A stretch of 64,000 nucleotides of DNA, taken from an uncultured Allorhizobium sp. (GTDB lineage Bacteria > Pseudomonadota > Alphaproteobacteria > Rhizobiales > Rhizobiaceae). The notes under the pieces are model-generated. The model did not search any database, was not told the origin of the DNA, and saw nothing but the letters and a program-made list of their open reading frames with translations. The stretch is from positions 186,001-250,000 of the forward strand of contig OY288189.1 in NCBI GenBank assembly GCA_958439205.1, written 5' to 3'. Each line of letters begins with the position of its first letter. Within the stretch, counting starts at the first letter, position 1. A program made the position numbers and the translations under genes. Positions 53,662 to 63,572 of the stretch are shown here, in pieces.

Positions 53662-55146
53662 ATGTTTGGCAAACGCGGAAACGACGGTTTCGGCAAAGGC
53701 GGGGCGGGCATCGGCACGATCCCGGCACAGCCGGCTGCTGCCGCGCCTGCGGCACGCTCCAGCACGCTGATCGAGCCCGGCAGCCCTGAGGTCAGCAACC
53801 GGCAGCAGGTGACACCGCCTTCGATGCAGACCCCGAGCCGCAAGAAGCCACCGCGGACGGAAGATTATTACGACACCAAGAGCCAGGTCTTTTCGGCGCT
53901 GATCGACACGATCGACCTGTCGCAGCTGGCCAAGCTCGACGGCGAAAGCGCGCGCGAAGAAATCCGCGATATCGTCAACGACATCATCACGATCAAGAAT
54001 TTCGCGATGTCGATCTCCGAGCAGGAAGAGTTGCTCGAGGACATCTGCAACGACGTTCTGGGCTATGGTCCGCTTGAGCCGCTGCTGGCGCGCGATGATA
54101 TCGCCGATATCATGGTCAACGGGGCTGGCCAGACCTTCATCGAAGTCGGCGGCAAGACGATCGAGTCGGAAATCCGATTCCGCGACAACTCGCAGCTTCT
54201 GTCGATCTGCCAGCGTATCGTCAGCCAGGTGGGCCGCCGCGTCGATGAATCCAGCCCGATCTGCGACGCGCGTCTGCCCGACGGTTCGCGCGTCAACGTC
54301 ATCGCTCCGCCGCTTGCAATCGACGGGCCGGCACTCACCATTCGTAAGTTCAAGAAGGACAAGCTCAATCTCGCGCAGCTCGTCAAGTTCGGCGCGATCA
54401 CGCCGGAAGGTGCAGAAGTTCTGCAGATCATCGGCCGCGTTCGCTGCAACGTCGTCATATCAGGCGGTACCGGCTCGGGTAAAACCACGCTTCTCAACTG
54501 CCTGACGGGTTTCATCGACCAGGACGAGCGCATTATTACCTGCGAAGACACGGCCGAACTGCAGCTGCAGCAGCCGCATGTCGTGCGGCTTGAAACGCGC
54601 CCGCCGAACATCGAAGGCGAAGGCGAGATCACCATGCGTGACCTCGTCAAGAACTGCCTGCGTATGCGCCCTGAACGCATCATCGTCGGTGAAGTGCGCG
54701 GACCTGAAGTTTTCGACCTTCTTCAGGCGATGAACACCGGCCACGACGGCTCGATGGGAACGATCCACGCCAACACGCCACGCGAATGCCTGAGTCGTAT
54801 GGAATCGATGATTGCCATGGGCGGTTTCTCGCTGCCGGCCAAGACAGTGCGCGAAATCATCTCCGGCTCGATCGACGTCATCATCCAGGCGGCCCGCCTG
54901 CGCGACGGTTCGCGCCGCATCACCCACATCACCGAGGTGATCGGGATGGAAGGCGACGTGATCATCACCCAGGACCTGATGCGCTACGAGATCGACGGCG
55001 AAGACGCCGGCGGCAAGATCATCGGTCGGCACATGTCGACGGGCATCGGCAAGCCGCATTTCTGGGATCGCGCCCGTTACTACAACGAGGATCGGCGTCT
55101 GGCGGCCGCTCTGGATACGATGGAACAGAAGTCGAAGGGGATCTGA
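53662..55146 (+). CDS. cpaF: Pilus secretion ATPase CpaF/TadA
   Basis: 494-aa hexameric ATPase of the type II/IV secretion family that drives pilus extension and perhaps retraction. A disordered N-terminus of about 75 residues is followed by the N-domain and the RecA core with Walker A GGTGSGKTT (about residues 268-276), the Asp box EDTAELQL, Walker B RIIVGEVRGPE and the His box GHDGSMGTIHANTP. Length and order are normal. It lies on the cytoplasmic face and contacts TadB and TadC. Confidence 0.96.
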   Translation: MFGKRGNDGFGKGGAGIGTIPAQPAAAAPAARSSTLIEPGSPEVSNRQQVTPPSMQTPSRKKPPRTEDYYDTKSQVFSALIDTIDLSQLAKLDGESAREEIRDIVNDIITIKNFAMSISEQEELLEDICNDVLGYGPLEPLLARDDIADIMVNGAGQTFIEVGGKTIESEIRFRDNSQLLSICQRIVSQVGRRVDESSPICDARLPDGSRVNVIAPPLAIDGPALTIRKFKKDKLNLAQLVKFGAITPEGAEVLQIIGRVRCNVVISGGTGSGKTTLLNCLTGFIDQDERIITCEDTAELQLQQPHVVRLETRPPNIEGEGEITMRDLVKNCLRMRPERIIVGEVRGPEVFDLLQAMNTGHDGSMGTIHANTPRECLSRMESMIAMGGFSLPAKTVREIISGSIDVIIQAARLRDGSRRITHITEVIGMEGDVIITQDLMRYEIDGEDAGGKIIGRHMSTGIGKPHFWDRARYYNEDRRLAAALDTMEQKSKGI

Positions 55147-55151
55147 CCAGC

Positions 55152-56168
55152 ATGTTCGGCATCGATCCCACCATTCTCGCCATTGTGCTCCTGGTCGCCG
55201 TCTCGACCGGTGCTGTGGCCTATGGTGTGCTTTTTTCGCGGATCGAAACCGACAAGAAGACGTCAAGCCGCATCAACCGCGTGAGGTCCGCTGAGACGGA
55301 CACCAATCAGGTGAAGGCAGCACGCGACCGCGTGCAGGAAGTCTCCAAGCGCCGCAAGTCGGTCCAGGATTCTCTGAAAGAGCTGGAAAAGAAGCAGCAG
55401 CAGGAGAAAACCAAGAAGGCCAATGCCACGAGCCTGAAAGCCAAGCTGGCGCAGTCCGGCCTGTCAGTGACGCTGACACAGTTCTATCTGATGAGTGCGG
55501 TCCTCGGTCTTGTCGTGCTCGCAATGACCTTCCTTTCCGGCATGCCGCCGCTCGTGATGGCCGGCGCCTCCTTCGTTGCAGGCCTCGGTTTGCCGCGCTG
55601 GATCGTCGGTTTCCTCGTCAAACGGCGGCAGAAGAAATTTCTCGAGGAATTCCCGAACTCGCTCGACGTCATGGTGCGCTCGATACGGTCAGGCCTTCCC
55701 TTGAACGACGCTATCCGGATGATCGCTTCGGATGGTCAGGAGCCGGTCAAGGCCGAATTTCGCCGTATGGTGGAGTCGCAACAGCTTGGTCTCAGCGTGC
55801 CCGATTCAGTCGCCCGCATGCACCAGACCATGCCGCTGAACGAAGTCAGCTTCTTTTCCATCGTCATCGCCATCCAGGGTCAGGCGGGCGGCAACCTTTC
55901 GGAAGCCCTGTCGAACCTCTCCCGCGTGCTGCGCGATCGCAAGAAGATGAAGGCCAAGGTCAATGCGCTTTCGATGGAAGCGAAGGCTTCGGCTGCAATC
56001 ATCGGCGCCCTGCCCTTTATCGTCGCGCTTCTCGTCTACCTGACGTCGCCAGCCTACATCATGATCCTCTTCACCGATTCCCGCGGACATCTGATCCTCG
56101 GCTTCTCGGCGGTCTGGATGAGCATCGGGCTACTTGTGATGCGCAACATGATCAACTTCGAGATCTGA
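55152..56168 (+). CDS. tadB: Tad inner-membrane platform protein TadB
   Basis: 338-aa membrane protein with a T2SSF (GspF-like) domain. There is one N-terminal helix (about residues 7-28), a charged coiled-coil-like stretch (KRRKSVQDSLKELEKKQQQE, 20 residues), a pair of helices at about 105-145, the cytoplasmic four-helix domain with FPNSLDVMVRSIRSGLPL, and two C-terminal helices. With TadC it forms the platform over CpaF. It starts five bases after the cpaF stop. Confidence 0.93.
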   Translation: MFGIDPTILAIVLLVAVSTGAVAYGVLFSRIETDKKTSSRINRVRSAETDTNQVKAARDRVQEVSKRRKSVQDSLKELEKKQQQEKTKKANATSLKAKLAQSGLSVTLTQFYLMSAVLGLVVLAMTFLSGMPPLVMAGASFVAGLGLPRWIVGFLVKRRQKKFLEEFPNSLDVMVRSIRSGLPLNDAIRMIASDGQEPVKAEFRRMVESQQLGLSVPDSVARMHQTMPLNEVSFFSIVIAIQGQAGGNLSEALSNLSRVLRDRKKMKAKVNALSMEAKASAAIIGALPFIVALLVYLTSPAYIMILFTDSRGHLILGFSAVWMSIGLLVMRNMINFEI

Positions 56169-56180
56169 GGAGCGGGTGAG

Positions 56181-57167
56181 ATGACGGAAGACTGGGCCGC
56201 ACAAGTCACCGATCCCGCCCTGCTGATTGCCGTGCTCGTGGCGCTAGCGGTTTTCGGGACGTTTTACACCATCGCGATGCCCTATCTGGAGCGCGGCGAC
56301 CTGAACAAGCGCATGCGCGCCGTCTCGACCGAGCGCGACCTGATCCGGGCCCGGGAACGGGCGAAACTGAATGCGGAAACCGCGCAGAGCCGCGCGTCGT
56401 TGCGTACGACCAACAACAAGTCCGCGCTGAGTATCGTCGAGCGCTTCAATCTGCGTAAAGCGCTTGTCGACGACACGACCGTCGACAAGTTGAAGGCAGC
56501 CGGCCTCAGATCGCAGAATGCACTGAACGTGTTTCTGGTCGCGCGCTTCCTTTTGCCCTTCGCGACGCTGGCGCTCACGGCGTTCTGGATCTTCGTGATG
56601 GGAAATCTGGCGGAAAAGCCTCTGCCGATCCGACTTTTTGCCACCATCGTCGGCGGCTATATCGGCTTTTATCTGCCGAACATCTATATTTCGAACCGCA
56701 TCAGCAAGCGACAGCAGTCGATCAAACGGGCCTGGCCAGATGCGCTGGACCTGATGCTGATTTGCGTTGAATCGGGCATTTCGCTGGAGGCCTCCATGCG
56801 ACGCGTGTCGGAGGAGATCGGCGAGCAGTCGCCGGAGCTGGCAGAAGAAATGGTGCTGACGACGGCAGAGCTTTCGTTCTTGCCCGATCGGCGGCAGGCA
56901 CTGGAAAATCTCGGGACACGCACGCAGCTCGACGGCGTCCGGAACGTGGTTCAGGCCCTCATCCAGGCCGATCGATACGGCACCCCGGTTGCCCAGGCAC
57001 TTCGTGTTCTGGCTCAGGAGGGTCGCGACGAGCGCATGAACGAGGCGGAGAAGAAGGCCGCAGCCCTGCCTCCGAAGCTCACCGTTCCAATGATCCTGTT
57101 CTTCCTGCCCGTACTGATCGCCGTCATTCTCGGCCCTGCCGGAATTCAGGTTTCCGACCGGTTCTGA
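56181..57167 (+). CDS. tadC: Tad inner-membrane platform protein TadC
   Basis: 328-aa partner of TadB with the same overall plan: an N-terminal helix, a basic cytoplasmic stretch, helices at about 115-165, a T2SSF domain (WPDALDLMLICVESGISLEA, 20 residues) and a C-terminal helix (PMILFFLPVLIAVILGPAGI). Start at 56181 follows GGAGCGGG. It is the last gene of the plus-strand Tad operon; no tadD follows, that gene being at 15.6 kb. Confidence 0.93.
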   Translation: MTEDWAAQVTDPALLIAVLVALAVFGTFYTIAMPYLERGDLNKRMRAVSTERDLIRARERAKLNAETAQSRASLRTTNNKSALSIVERFNLRKALVDDTTVDKLKAAGLRSQNALNVFLVARFLLPFATLALTAFWIFVMGNLAEKPLPIRLFATIVGGYIGFYLPNIYISNRISKRQQSIKRAWPDALDLMLICVESGISLEASMRRVSEEIGEQSPELAEEMVLTTAELSFLPDRRQALENLGTRTQLDGVRNVVQALIQADRYGTPVAQALRVLAQEGRDERMNEAEKKAAALPPKLTVPMILFFLPVLIAVILGPAGIQVSDRF

Positions 57168-57184
57168 TCACCGGTCGAAGGGGG

Positions 57185-57346
57185 TCAGTGAACCGTCGCG
57201 AGTTCTTCTTCGAGGAGCTTCAGCGCATCCTGCAGCGCTTCCACCAGGATATCCGTCAGTTCGTCGGATTTGTTCTCGAGAAGCATCAGCTTGACTGCCA
57301 TGTCCTGCTGCTCGAAATACTGATCAGGTCCTTCGTTCATCGTCAT
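57185..57346 (-). CDS. 53-aa acidic helical protein
   Basis: Small gene on the minus strand convergent with tadC. The product starts MTMNEGPDQYFEQQ and is almost wholly helical with many Leu, Glu and Asp, ending EEELATVH. A strong ribosome site (AAGGGGG) precedes the ATG at 57346; an ATG two codons later is possible. The Leu spacing suggests a short coiled coil. I do not recognise a family. It lies between tadC and the CoxG-like gene, with 17 bases to the tadC stop. Confidence 0.65.
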   Translation of the reverse strand: MTMNEGPDQYFEQQDMAVKLMLLENKSDELTDILVEALQDALKLLEEELATVH

Positions 57347-57432
57347 GTCCCCTTAAGGCCGAATCATCTCGGCTGGTTCCACGATGATGATCTTTCCTTG
57401 CGCAGGGCTTTCACCGTATTGCCGACGTGCGG

Positions 57433-57897
57433 TCAAGCCTCGGCCTTCACGTCACCGGCCGTGACAGCGGCGCTGAAGTTCGAGAAGAATTCGCCGGCCA
57501 GTTTCTTCGAGGTCGATTCAATCAGGCGGCTTCCGAGCTGAGCGATTTTGCCGCCGACCTCGGCTCTTACCGTATAGGTCAGCAGAGTGGCACCGTCCTC
57601 TCCGGACGCCAGCGTGACGTCTGCACCGCCTTTGGCGAAGCCTGCAAGGCCACCCTTGCCCTCACCGGCGATGGTGTAGGAATGCGGCGGATTGAGGTTC
57701 TGGAGTTCGACGGCACCCTCGAACTTTGCCTTGATCGGTCCGATCTTAAGGACGACCTTGGCAGTCATGTGGGTGTCCGAGGTTTTTTCCAGGCTCTCGC
57801 AGCCGGGTATAGACCGACGCAGGATATCGGGATCGTTGAGCGCCTGCCATACGGTCTCGACCGGCGCCTCGATACGCTCGCTGCCTTGCATGTCCAT
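57433..57897 (-). CDS. CoxG-like SRPBCC-fold protein
   Basis: 154-aa START/SRPBCC-like protein close to CO dehydrogenase subunit G (CoxG). The pattern GSERIEAPVETVWQALNDPDIL, given by its core APVETVWQALNDP, then IPGCESLE, and a C-terminal amphipathic helix IESTSKKLAGEFFSNF is typical. CoxG recruits CO dehydrogenase to membranes or binds a quinone; no cox structural genes are in this window, so here it may serve another hydrophobic ligand. It stands as a separate unit 86 bases upstream of the 53-aa gene. Confidence 0.87.
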   Translation of the reverse strand: MDMQGSERIEAPVETVWQALNDPDILRRSIPGCESLEKTSDTHMTAKVVLKIGPIKAKFEGAVELQNLNPPHSYTIAGEGKGGLAGFAKGGADVTLASGEDGATLLTYTVRAEVGGKIAQLGSRLIESTSKKLAGEFFSNFSAAVTAGDVKAEA

Positions 57898-57997
57898 CCG
57901 GCATTCCTCCCTTGCATCGCGGGCTCCCTCCCGCAGCGATCAGACTGCATGGCGAAGGCGGCGGATGCAAGACTGCTAAAGCATCAGAGGGAAACGG

Positions 57998-59302
57998 TCA
58001 GACGAGGACGGCTTGTTCCACGCGGTCCTTGGACCCGAAGAAGCGCAGATAACGCTCTACCTCTGCCGGATCTCCTGTTGCCTTGCGCGGATTGTCCGAG
58101 AGCTTCACGGCTGGACGGCCGTTGGCTTCCGAAACCTTGCAGACGATCGAAATCGGCTTCAGGCCGGCGATTTCCAAGGGCGCGCAGCCGGCGAAATCAT
58201 TGGTGAGATTGGTGCCCCAGCCAAAGGACATGCGCACGCGACCGGCGAAATGGCGGTAGGTGTCGATGATCGCATCGACATCGAGGCCGTCGGAGAAGAT
58301 CAGCAGCTTCTTGCGCGGATCGCGGCCCATCTTCTTCCACCAGTCGATGATCTTCTCACCACCCTCGATCGGCGGCGCGCTGTCCGGGCGGAAGCCGGTC
58401 CAGTCTGCCACCCATTCCGGGGCGTGCTCCAGGAAGGATGTGGTGCCATAAGCATCGGGAAGAACGATCAGAAGATTGCCGCCATAGAGGCGGTTCCAGT
58501 CCTTCAGGACCTGGTAGGGGGCTGCCGCCAATTCTTCGTCATTTTTGGCAAGTGCTGCGACGACCATCGGAAGTTCGTGAGCGTTGGTACCGACCGCTTC
58601 AAGATCGGAATCCATGGCCAGCAGGACATTGCTCGTTCCGGTGAAGGCCGGACCGATCCCTTCCTTCAGGGCATCGACGCACCAGCGCTGCCAGAGGAAG
58701 CTGTGACGGCGGCGGGTGCCGAAATCGGAAATGCGCAGGCCAGGAAGTTCACGCAGGCGCTCGACCTTGGACCACATCTTGGCCTTGGCGCGCGCATAGA
58801 GCACGTCGAGTGTGAAATAGCCGAGGGTGCGCATGGCAGCGCGCGAGCGCAGCTCGTTGATGATGGCGAGCGCCGGGATTTCCCAGAGCGTCGTCTCCAT
58901 CCAGCTGCCGTGGAAGGTCAGCTCATATTGGCCATCGCGCTTGGCGAGCTCATATTCCGGAAGCTGGAGATTGCCGAGCCATGCGAGGAATTCCGGTTCG
59001 AAGATCTGGGCCCGGCCATAAAAGGTGTTGCCGGCGAGCCAGATCATTTCCTTCTTGGTCAGACGCAGCGAACGAACGTGATCCAGCTGATCGCGCAGCT
59101 CCTGCTCGTCGATCTCATCGGCGAGACGGACCGAGGTGGTGCGGTTGATCAGCGTGAAGGTTGCATTGACTTCGGGATAGAGCTTCCAGATCATCTGGAG
59201 CATCAAGAGCTTGTAGAAGTCAGTGTCGATGAGGCTGCGGATGATCGGATCGAGCTTCCAGGTGTGATTGTAGACCCTGGTCGCGATATCTGTCTTGGTC
59301 AT
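57998..59302 (-). CDS. pncB: Nicotinate phosphoribosyltransferase
   Basis: 434-aa NAD salvage enzyme joining nicotinate and PRPP, with ATP hydrolysis, to give nicotinate mononucleotide. Family segments: [20 protein letters not shown] (20 residues) at the N-terminus, [28 protein letters not shown] (about residue 220, with the phosphorylated His region), and [11 protein letters not shown] start at the ATG at 59302; upstream in-frame sequence lacks family likeness. It is transcribed alone. Confidence 0.96.
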   Translation of the reverse strand: MTKTDIATRVYNHTWKLDPIIRSLIDTDFYKLLMLQMIWKLYPEVNATFTLINRTTSVRLADEIDEQELRDQLDHVRSLRLTKKEMIWLAGNTFYGRAQIFEPEFLAWLGNLQLPEYELAKRDGQYELTFHGSWMETTLWEIPALAIINELRSRAAMRTLGYFTLDVLYARAKAKMWSKVERLRELPGLRISDFGTRRRHSFLWQRWCVDALKEGIGPAFTGTSNVLLAMDSDLEAVGTNAHELPMVVAALAKNDEELAAAPYQVLKDWNRLYGGNLLIVLPDAYGTTSFLEHAPEWVADWTGFRPDSAPPIEGGEKIIDWWKKMGRDPRKKLLIFSDGLDVDAIIDTYRHFAGRVRMSFGWGTNLTNDFAGCAPLEIAGLKPISIVCKVSEANGRPAVKLSDNPRKATGDPAEVERYLRFFGSKDRVEQAVLV

Positions 59303-59434
59303 AATCCACTGCCTTCCCACCCGCAGCAGTCGCTGCGGCGAGCGACCGGAATCTTCGGTCGCTTCCGCAGCAGTTATCGGCAATCGATTTCGGATTGTCC
59401 AGTGAGCGAGGTGCACTCATCGGACAGGTTGCGA

Positions 59435-59734
59435 TTACTGGCCCGGGGTCGGGTTAGACTGCGGCATGTTCTGGCCTTCGCTGGCCGTGCCGCCCGGAGA
59501 TGGTGCCGGAGCGGTCTGCTGTGATTCGTTAGCCGGGTTATCAGGCGCAATCGAATTGCCCCACCATTCAGCGGGGATCCAGACCAGCATGGCGAGGATC
59601 AGACCGCCGAGAAGGACGATCAGGACGGGCTTGCCGCGGAAGCCCTGGCGGGCCTCGACTGGGGTCATGGGCTCGGGCTTCAGGCCACGGGTCCGACGAT
59701 CGGTCGTGTCGGGCATATCGGTTCTGTTGCTCAT
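59435..59734 (-). CDS. Small single-pass membrane protein, probable stress gene
   Basis: 99-aa protein: a polar cytoplasmic N-terminus (MSNRTDMPDTTDRRTRG), one membrane helix (VLIVLLGGLILAMLVWIPAEWW) at about residues 37-58, given by its core, and a Pro/Ser/Gln-rich tail outside (PAPSPGGTASEGQN). I know no function. A perfect EcfG-type promoter 51 bases upstream makes it a likely general-stress gene. It lies between pncB and the GhrA-like gene, all on the minus strand. Confidence 0.78.
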   Translation of the reverse strand: MSNRTDMPDTTDRRTRGLKPEPMTPVEARQGFRGKPVLIVLLGGLILAMLVWIPAEWWGNSIAPDNPANESQQTAPAPSPGGTASEGQNMPQSNPTPGQ

Positions 59735-59784
59735 GGTGATGCTCCCATTGTTCCGAGGCGCTCGAGGCGCCTTTCATCAGGACA

Positions 59785-59809
59785 AACGGGGGCTATCGCG
59801 GTTTGTTCC
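59785..59809 (-). promoter_or_regulatory. EcfG-type general-stress promoter of the gene at 59435
   Basis: On the minus strand, GGAAC (59805-59809), exactly 16 bases, then CGTT (59785-59788), a perfect EcfG match, 51 bases before the ATG at 59734 and downstream of the GhrA-like gene end. Confidence 0.78.
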
Positions 59810-59826
59810 GCGAATTTGGCAGTTGC

Positions 59827-60789
59827 TCAGTAGCCGGATGTGCGGTCGACAACGAATTCCATCGGATTGCCAGCCTCCAGGCGGGCGATCTGCGCTTCCA
59901 CATGGCGGAAAAGGGCGCGGACATCGGACGCCGCTGCCGCGTGGGGCGTGACGATCACATTGGGCATCGACCAGAGTGGACTATCAGCGGCGAGCGGCTC
60001 CTTTTCGAAGACGTCGAGGGATGCGGCCTTCAGCGTTCCGTCGGTGAGGCACTCGATCAGTTCGACTTCCTTCTGGCTGCCGCCACGGCCTGCATTGAGA
60101 AAGATCGGACCACCCAAGGCGCCGCTGGGGCGGAGCTTGGAGAAGAGCGCGCGATCATAGATGCCACGGGTATCGTCCGTCAGGGGTAGGAGGCCGACGA
60201 GGATGTCGGCACGACCGAGGAAGGCGTCGAGGCTCGTGGCATCGAAGGTTTCGACACCGTCGATTGTCTTCGGCCGACGCGACCAGCCGATGACATCGAA
60301 ACCCATAACCTTGAGTTTGCGGACCGCATCTGCACCCAGGACGCCGAGGCCCATGACACCGACGGTCACGTCACGAGCTTCGGGCTGATCAGCGATCTCG
60401 TGCCAGATGCGATCCCGCTGCTGTCCGGCATAGGCGGAGCCGTTGCGCAGGTGGTGAAGGCATTGCCAGACGACCCATTCGCTCATGCGATCCGTCAGGC
60501 TGCGGTCGACGAAGCGGACGATGGGAAGGTCGGGCAGTTCGTAGGCGGAGAGGATATGATCGACGCCTGCGCCGCCGGAGAAGATGGCCTGCAAGCCAGA
60601 CGCCCGCTGGAACAATGCCGGGTCCGGCTTCCAGACGACAGCGAATTCGGCGTCCGAGAGATCCCGGTCAGCATTTGTCGGATCGCCCATATCGATGACA
60701 GGTCGATCCTTGAAGGCGGAGTGGAGGGCGGAGACCACGCTTTCGCGCGCGAAACGAAGGTCGATGACAACAGGGCGTTTGTCGGACAT
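59827..60789 (-). CDS. D-2-hydroxyacid dehydrogenase (GhrA-like glyoxylate/hydroxypyruvate reductase)
   Basis: 320-aa NAD(P)-dependent dehydrogenase. The Rossmann motif VGVMGLGVLGADAV is at about residue 145; the catalytic Arg is in NAGRGGSQKE, Glu in FEKEPLA and His in TPHAAAAS. The overall pattern, with GGAGVDHIL and the second half as in GhrA, suggests reduction of glyoxylate or hydroxypyruvate. The start lies 12 bases after the yejF stop, so it may be carried on the yej transcript. Substrate range needs assay. Confidence 0.88.
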   Translation of the reverse strand: MSDKRPVVIDLRFARESVVSALHSAFKDRPVIDMGDPTNADRDLSDAEFAVVWKPDPALFQRASGLQAIFSGGAGVDHILSAYELPDLPIVRFVDRSLTDRMSEWVVWQCLHHLRNGSAYAGQQRDRIWHEIADQPEARDVTVGVMGLGVLGADAVRKLKVMGFDVIGWSRRPKTIDGVETFDATSLDAFLGRADILVGLLPLTDDTRGIYDRALFSKLRPSGALGGPIFLNAGRGGSQKEVELIECLTDGTLKAASLDVFEKEPLAADSPLWSMPNVIVTPHAAAASDVRALFRHVEAQIARLEAGNPMEFVVDRTSGY

Positions 60790-60801
60790 GGGGAACTCAC
60801 A

Positions 60802-62439
60802 TTATTGGCGGATGCCGCCGGCCTCGACAGCTTCGAGATTGAAGGCGGCGGCCAGCAGGGCGCGGGTGTAATCGGCCTTGGGGGCCGCGAAGACTTCTGC
60901 TGCCGGACCCTTTTCGACGACCTTGCCGCCGCGCATGACGATCAGCTCGTTGGCGAGCGCCTTCACCACCTTCAGGTCGTGGCTGATGAAGAGATAAGCA
61001 AGATCGTGTTTTGCCTGCAGATCGCGCAGGAGATCGACCACCTGGGCCTGGACGGTCATGTCGAGGGCGGACGTCGGCTCGTCGAGCATGACGAAACGGG
61101 GTTTCAGGACCATGGCGCGGGCGATTGCGATGCGCTGGCGCTGGCCGCCGGAGAATTCATGCGGGTAGCGCCAGCGGGTAGCGGGATCGAGGCCGACTTC
61201 TTCGAGCGCCCAGGCGACGCGGCCGTCGCGCTCTTCCGCCGTGAGCCGCTTTTCGTGGACCTTGAGGCCCTCGGCGATGATCTCGCCCACCGACATGCGG
61301 GGGCTGAGCGAACCGAAGGGATCCTGGAAGACGATCTGCAGCCGATCGCGCAAGGGGCGCATTTCGCTGTAGGAGAAGGCGTGGATGTCCTTGCCGATGA
61401 AGCTGATGCGGCCCTTTGACGAGATGAGCCGCGAAAGGGCGAGGCCAAGTGTCGTCTTGCCGGAGCCGGATTCTCCGACGACGCCGAGCGTCTGGCCGGC
61501 TCTGAGCGTGAGGTCCACTCCGTCGACCGCTTTCACGTGATCGACGGTGCGACGGAGGAAGCCTGCCCTGATCGGAAACCAGACCCGGATGTCCTCGCCC
61601 TGCATGACAATGGGCTTTGTCTCATCCAGCAACGGCGGTTCGCCGCGCGGCTCGGAGGCGAGCAGCTTCTTCGTATAGGGATGCTGTGGGCGCTCGAAGA
61701 TCTCTTCGACCGCGCCCGCCTCGACGATCTCACCCTTGGTCATGACGCAGACGCGATCGGCGAACTTGCGGACGATGCCGAGATCGTGGGTGATGAAGAG
61801 CATGGACATACCGTGCTCGGTCTTCAGGCGGCCGAGGAGTTCCAGGATCTGCGCCTGAACCGTGACGTCGAGCGCGGTGGTCGGCTCGTCGGCGATCAGG
61901 AGCTTGGGGCGATTGGCAAGTGCCATCGCGATCATCACGCGCTGGCGCTGGCCGCCGGAGAGCTCGTGCGGAAAAGCCGTCAGCCGCTTCTCCGGCTCGC
62001 GGATGCCGACCTGATGCAGAAGTTCCAACACCCGGGCACGCGCGCCATCGCCTTCAAGACCCTGATGCAATGCCAGGATCTCGCCGATCTGTCGCTCGAT
62101 CGTGTGCAGCGGATTGAGCGAGGTCATCGGCTCCTGGAAGATCATCGTGATGTCGTTGCCGCGCACCGAGCGGAGCTCTGGCTCGCTGGCTGTCATCAGG
62201 TCACGACCGTCAAAGAGGATCTCGCCGGAGGGGTGGCTGGCGGCGGGATAAGGCAGGAGCTTCAGGATCGAGGCGGCGGAGACGGACTTGCCCGAGCCGG
62301 ACTCGCCAACCAAAGCGACGATCTCACCACGGCCAATGTCGAAAGAAACGCGGTCGACCGCCAGGCTCTCGCGACCGCCCTGGTGGAAGGAGACGGAGAG
62401 ATCGCGCACGGAGAGCAGGGGCTTCATATGTTCGCTCAT
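60802..62439 (-). CDS. yejF: Oligopeptide/microcin C-type ABC transporter ATP-binding protein YejF
   Basis: 545-aa protein of two fused ABC domains. Walker A GESGSGKS (about residue 41) and GESGSGKT (about residue 318) are paired with signatures LSGGQRQRV and FSGGQRQRI and Walker [10 protein letters not shown] and LDEPTSALD. Both sites look active. It drives the YejBE permease with a YejA binding protein; the system takes up peptides such as microcin C, and in Sinorhizobium it has been tied to tolerance of plant antimicrobial peptides. Start overlaps the yejE stop by four bases. Confidence 0.95.
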   Translation of the reverse strand: MSEHMKPLLSVRDLSVSFHQGGRESLAVDRVSFDIGRGEIVALVGESGSGKSVSAASILKLLPYPAASHPSGEILFDGRDLMTASEPELRSVRGNDITMIFQEPMTSLNPLHTIERQIGEILALHQGLEGDGARARVLELLHQVGIREPEKRLTAFPHELSGGQRQRVMIAMALANRPKLLIADEPTTALDVTVQAQILELLGRLKTEHGMSMLFITHDLGIVRKFADRVCVMTKGEIVEAGAVEEIFERPQHPYTKKLLASEPRGEPPLLDETKPIVMQGEDIRVWFPIRAGFLRRTVDHVKAVDGVDLTLRAGQTLGVVGESGSGKTTLGLALSRLISSKGRISFIGKDIHAFSYSEMRPLRDRLQIVFQDPFGSLSPRMSVGEIIAEGLKVHEKRLTAEERDGRVAWALEEVGLDPATRWRYPHEFSGGQRQRIAIARAMVLKPRFVMLDEPTSALDMTVQAQVVDLLRDLQAKHDLAYLFISHDLKVVKALANELIVMRGGKVVEKGPAAEVFAAPKADYTRALLAAAFNLEAVEAGGIRQ

Positions 62440-63572
62440 CGGAAGGTCTTCCTAGGATCAAACGCATCGCGCACGGCTTCGCCGACGAAGATCAGCAGCG
62501 ACAGCATGATCGACATGGTGAAGAAGGCAGTGAGGCCGAGCCAGGGGGCCTGGAGGTTGCGCTTGCCCTGGGCAATCAATTCGCCGAGCGAGGGCGAGCC
62601 GGGCGGCATGCCGAAGCCGAGGAAGTCGAGCGAGGTGAGCGTTGTGATCGAGCCCGAGAGGATGAAGGGCAGGAAGGTCAAAGTCGCGACCATGGCGTTC
62701 GGCAGCAGGTGGCGGAACATGATCGTCCAGTTGCCGACACCAAGGGCGCGGGCCGCATTCACATATTCGAAATTTCGCGCGCGCAGGAACTCGGCGCGAA
62801 CGATGCCGACGAAGCCGACCCAGGAGAAGAGCAGCATGATGCCGAGCAGGACGAAGAAGCCGGGCGGCAGGATGGCTGCGATGATCAGCAGAATGTAGAG
62901 GACCGGCATGGACGACCAGATCTCGATGAAGCGCTGCATCAGGAGATCGGTCCAGCCGCCGAAATAGCCCTGCACGGCACCGGCCGTCACCCCGATTGCG
63001 GCGGAGGCGAGCGTCAGCGCCAGACCGAAGAGGATCGAGATGCGGAAGCCGTAGATCATGCGCGCCATGACGTCGCGCGCCTGGTCGTCGGTGCCGAGCC
63101 AGTTCATGTTGCCGAGCACGCAGTTCGGGTCTTCCGCCTTCAGCGGATAGGCGGCACAACGGGTTTCCTTGTCCATCAGCCAGAAGGGCGCTGTTGGTGC
63201 CGAATGCGGCACCTCGGAATTGACCGTGCGGTAGGAATAGCGGATCGGCGGCCAGACCATCCAGCCGTTGGCATTGATCTCGTCTGAGATGAATGGCGAG
63301 CGATAATCGGTGACGGCAAGGAAGCCGCCGAATTTTTCTTCCGGATAATCGACGACCACGGGGAAGAGGATCTCGCCCTTGTAGGAGGCGATGATCGGAC
63401 GGTCATTGGCAATGAACTCGGCGAACATGCTCAAGACGAACAGGACCATGAAGATCCAGAAGGACCAGAAGCCGCGCCGGTTCGCCTTGAAGTTTTCAAG
63501 GCGGCGAGCGTTGGTAGGCTTGAGCCAGGTCTTTTTCGGCGGCGTGATGGAGGCGGTTTCGACGGTGGACAT
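62436..63572 (-). CDS. yejE: Peptide ABC transporter permease YejE
   Basis: 378-aa inner-membrane permease of the DppC/OppC type. An N-terminal helix (WSFWIFMVLFVLSMFAEFI) precedes a long periplasmic loop with NGWMVWPPIRYSY and the YejE-specific NCVLGNMNWLGTDDQARDV, then five helices and the coupling motif EYVNAARALGVGNW. Its length, longer than DppC, and the loop are typical of YejE. ATG at 63572 overlaps the yejB stop (ATGA). Confidence 0.95.
   Translation of the reverse strand: MSTVETASITPPKKTWLKPTNARRLENFKANRRGFWSFWIFMVLFVLSMFAEFIANDRPIIASYKGEILFPVVVDYPEEKFGGFLAVTDYRSPFISDEINANGWMVWPPIRYSYRTVNSEVPHSAPTAPFWLMDKETRCAAYPLKAEDPNCVLGNMNWLGTDDQARDVMARMIYGFRISILFGLALTLASAAIGVTAGAVQGYFGGWTDLLMQRFIEIWSSMPVLYILLIIAAILPPGFFVLLGIMLLFSWVGFVGIVRAEFLRARNFEYVNAARALGVGNWTIMFRHLLPNAMVATLTFLPFILSGSITTLTSLDFLGFGMPPGSPSLGELIAQGKRNLQAPWLGLTAFFTMSIMLSLLIFVGEAVRDAFDPRKTFR

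Noticed and set aside
57347..57432. EcfG promoter for the 53-aa gene
   Set aside because: GGAAC is present but is followed at N17 by CCTT instead of CGTT.
58013..59524. 503-codon plus-strand frame opposite pncB
   Set aside because: Shadow of pncB; the product has no recognisable domain.
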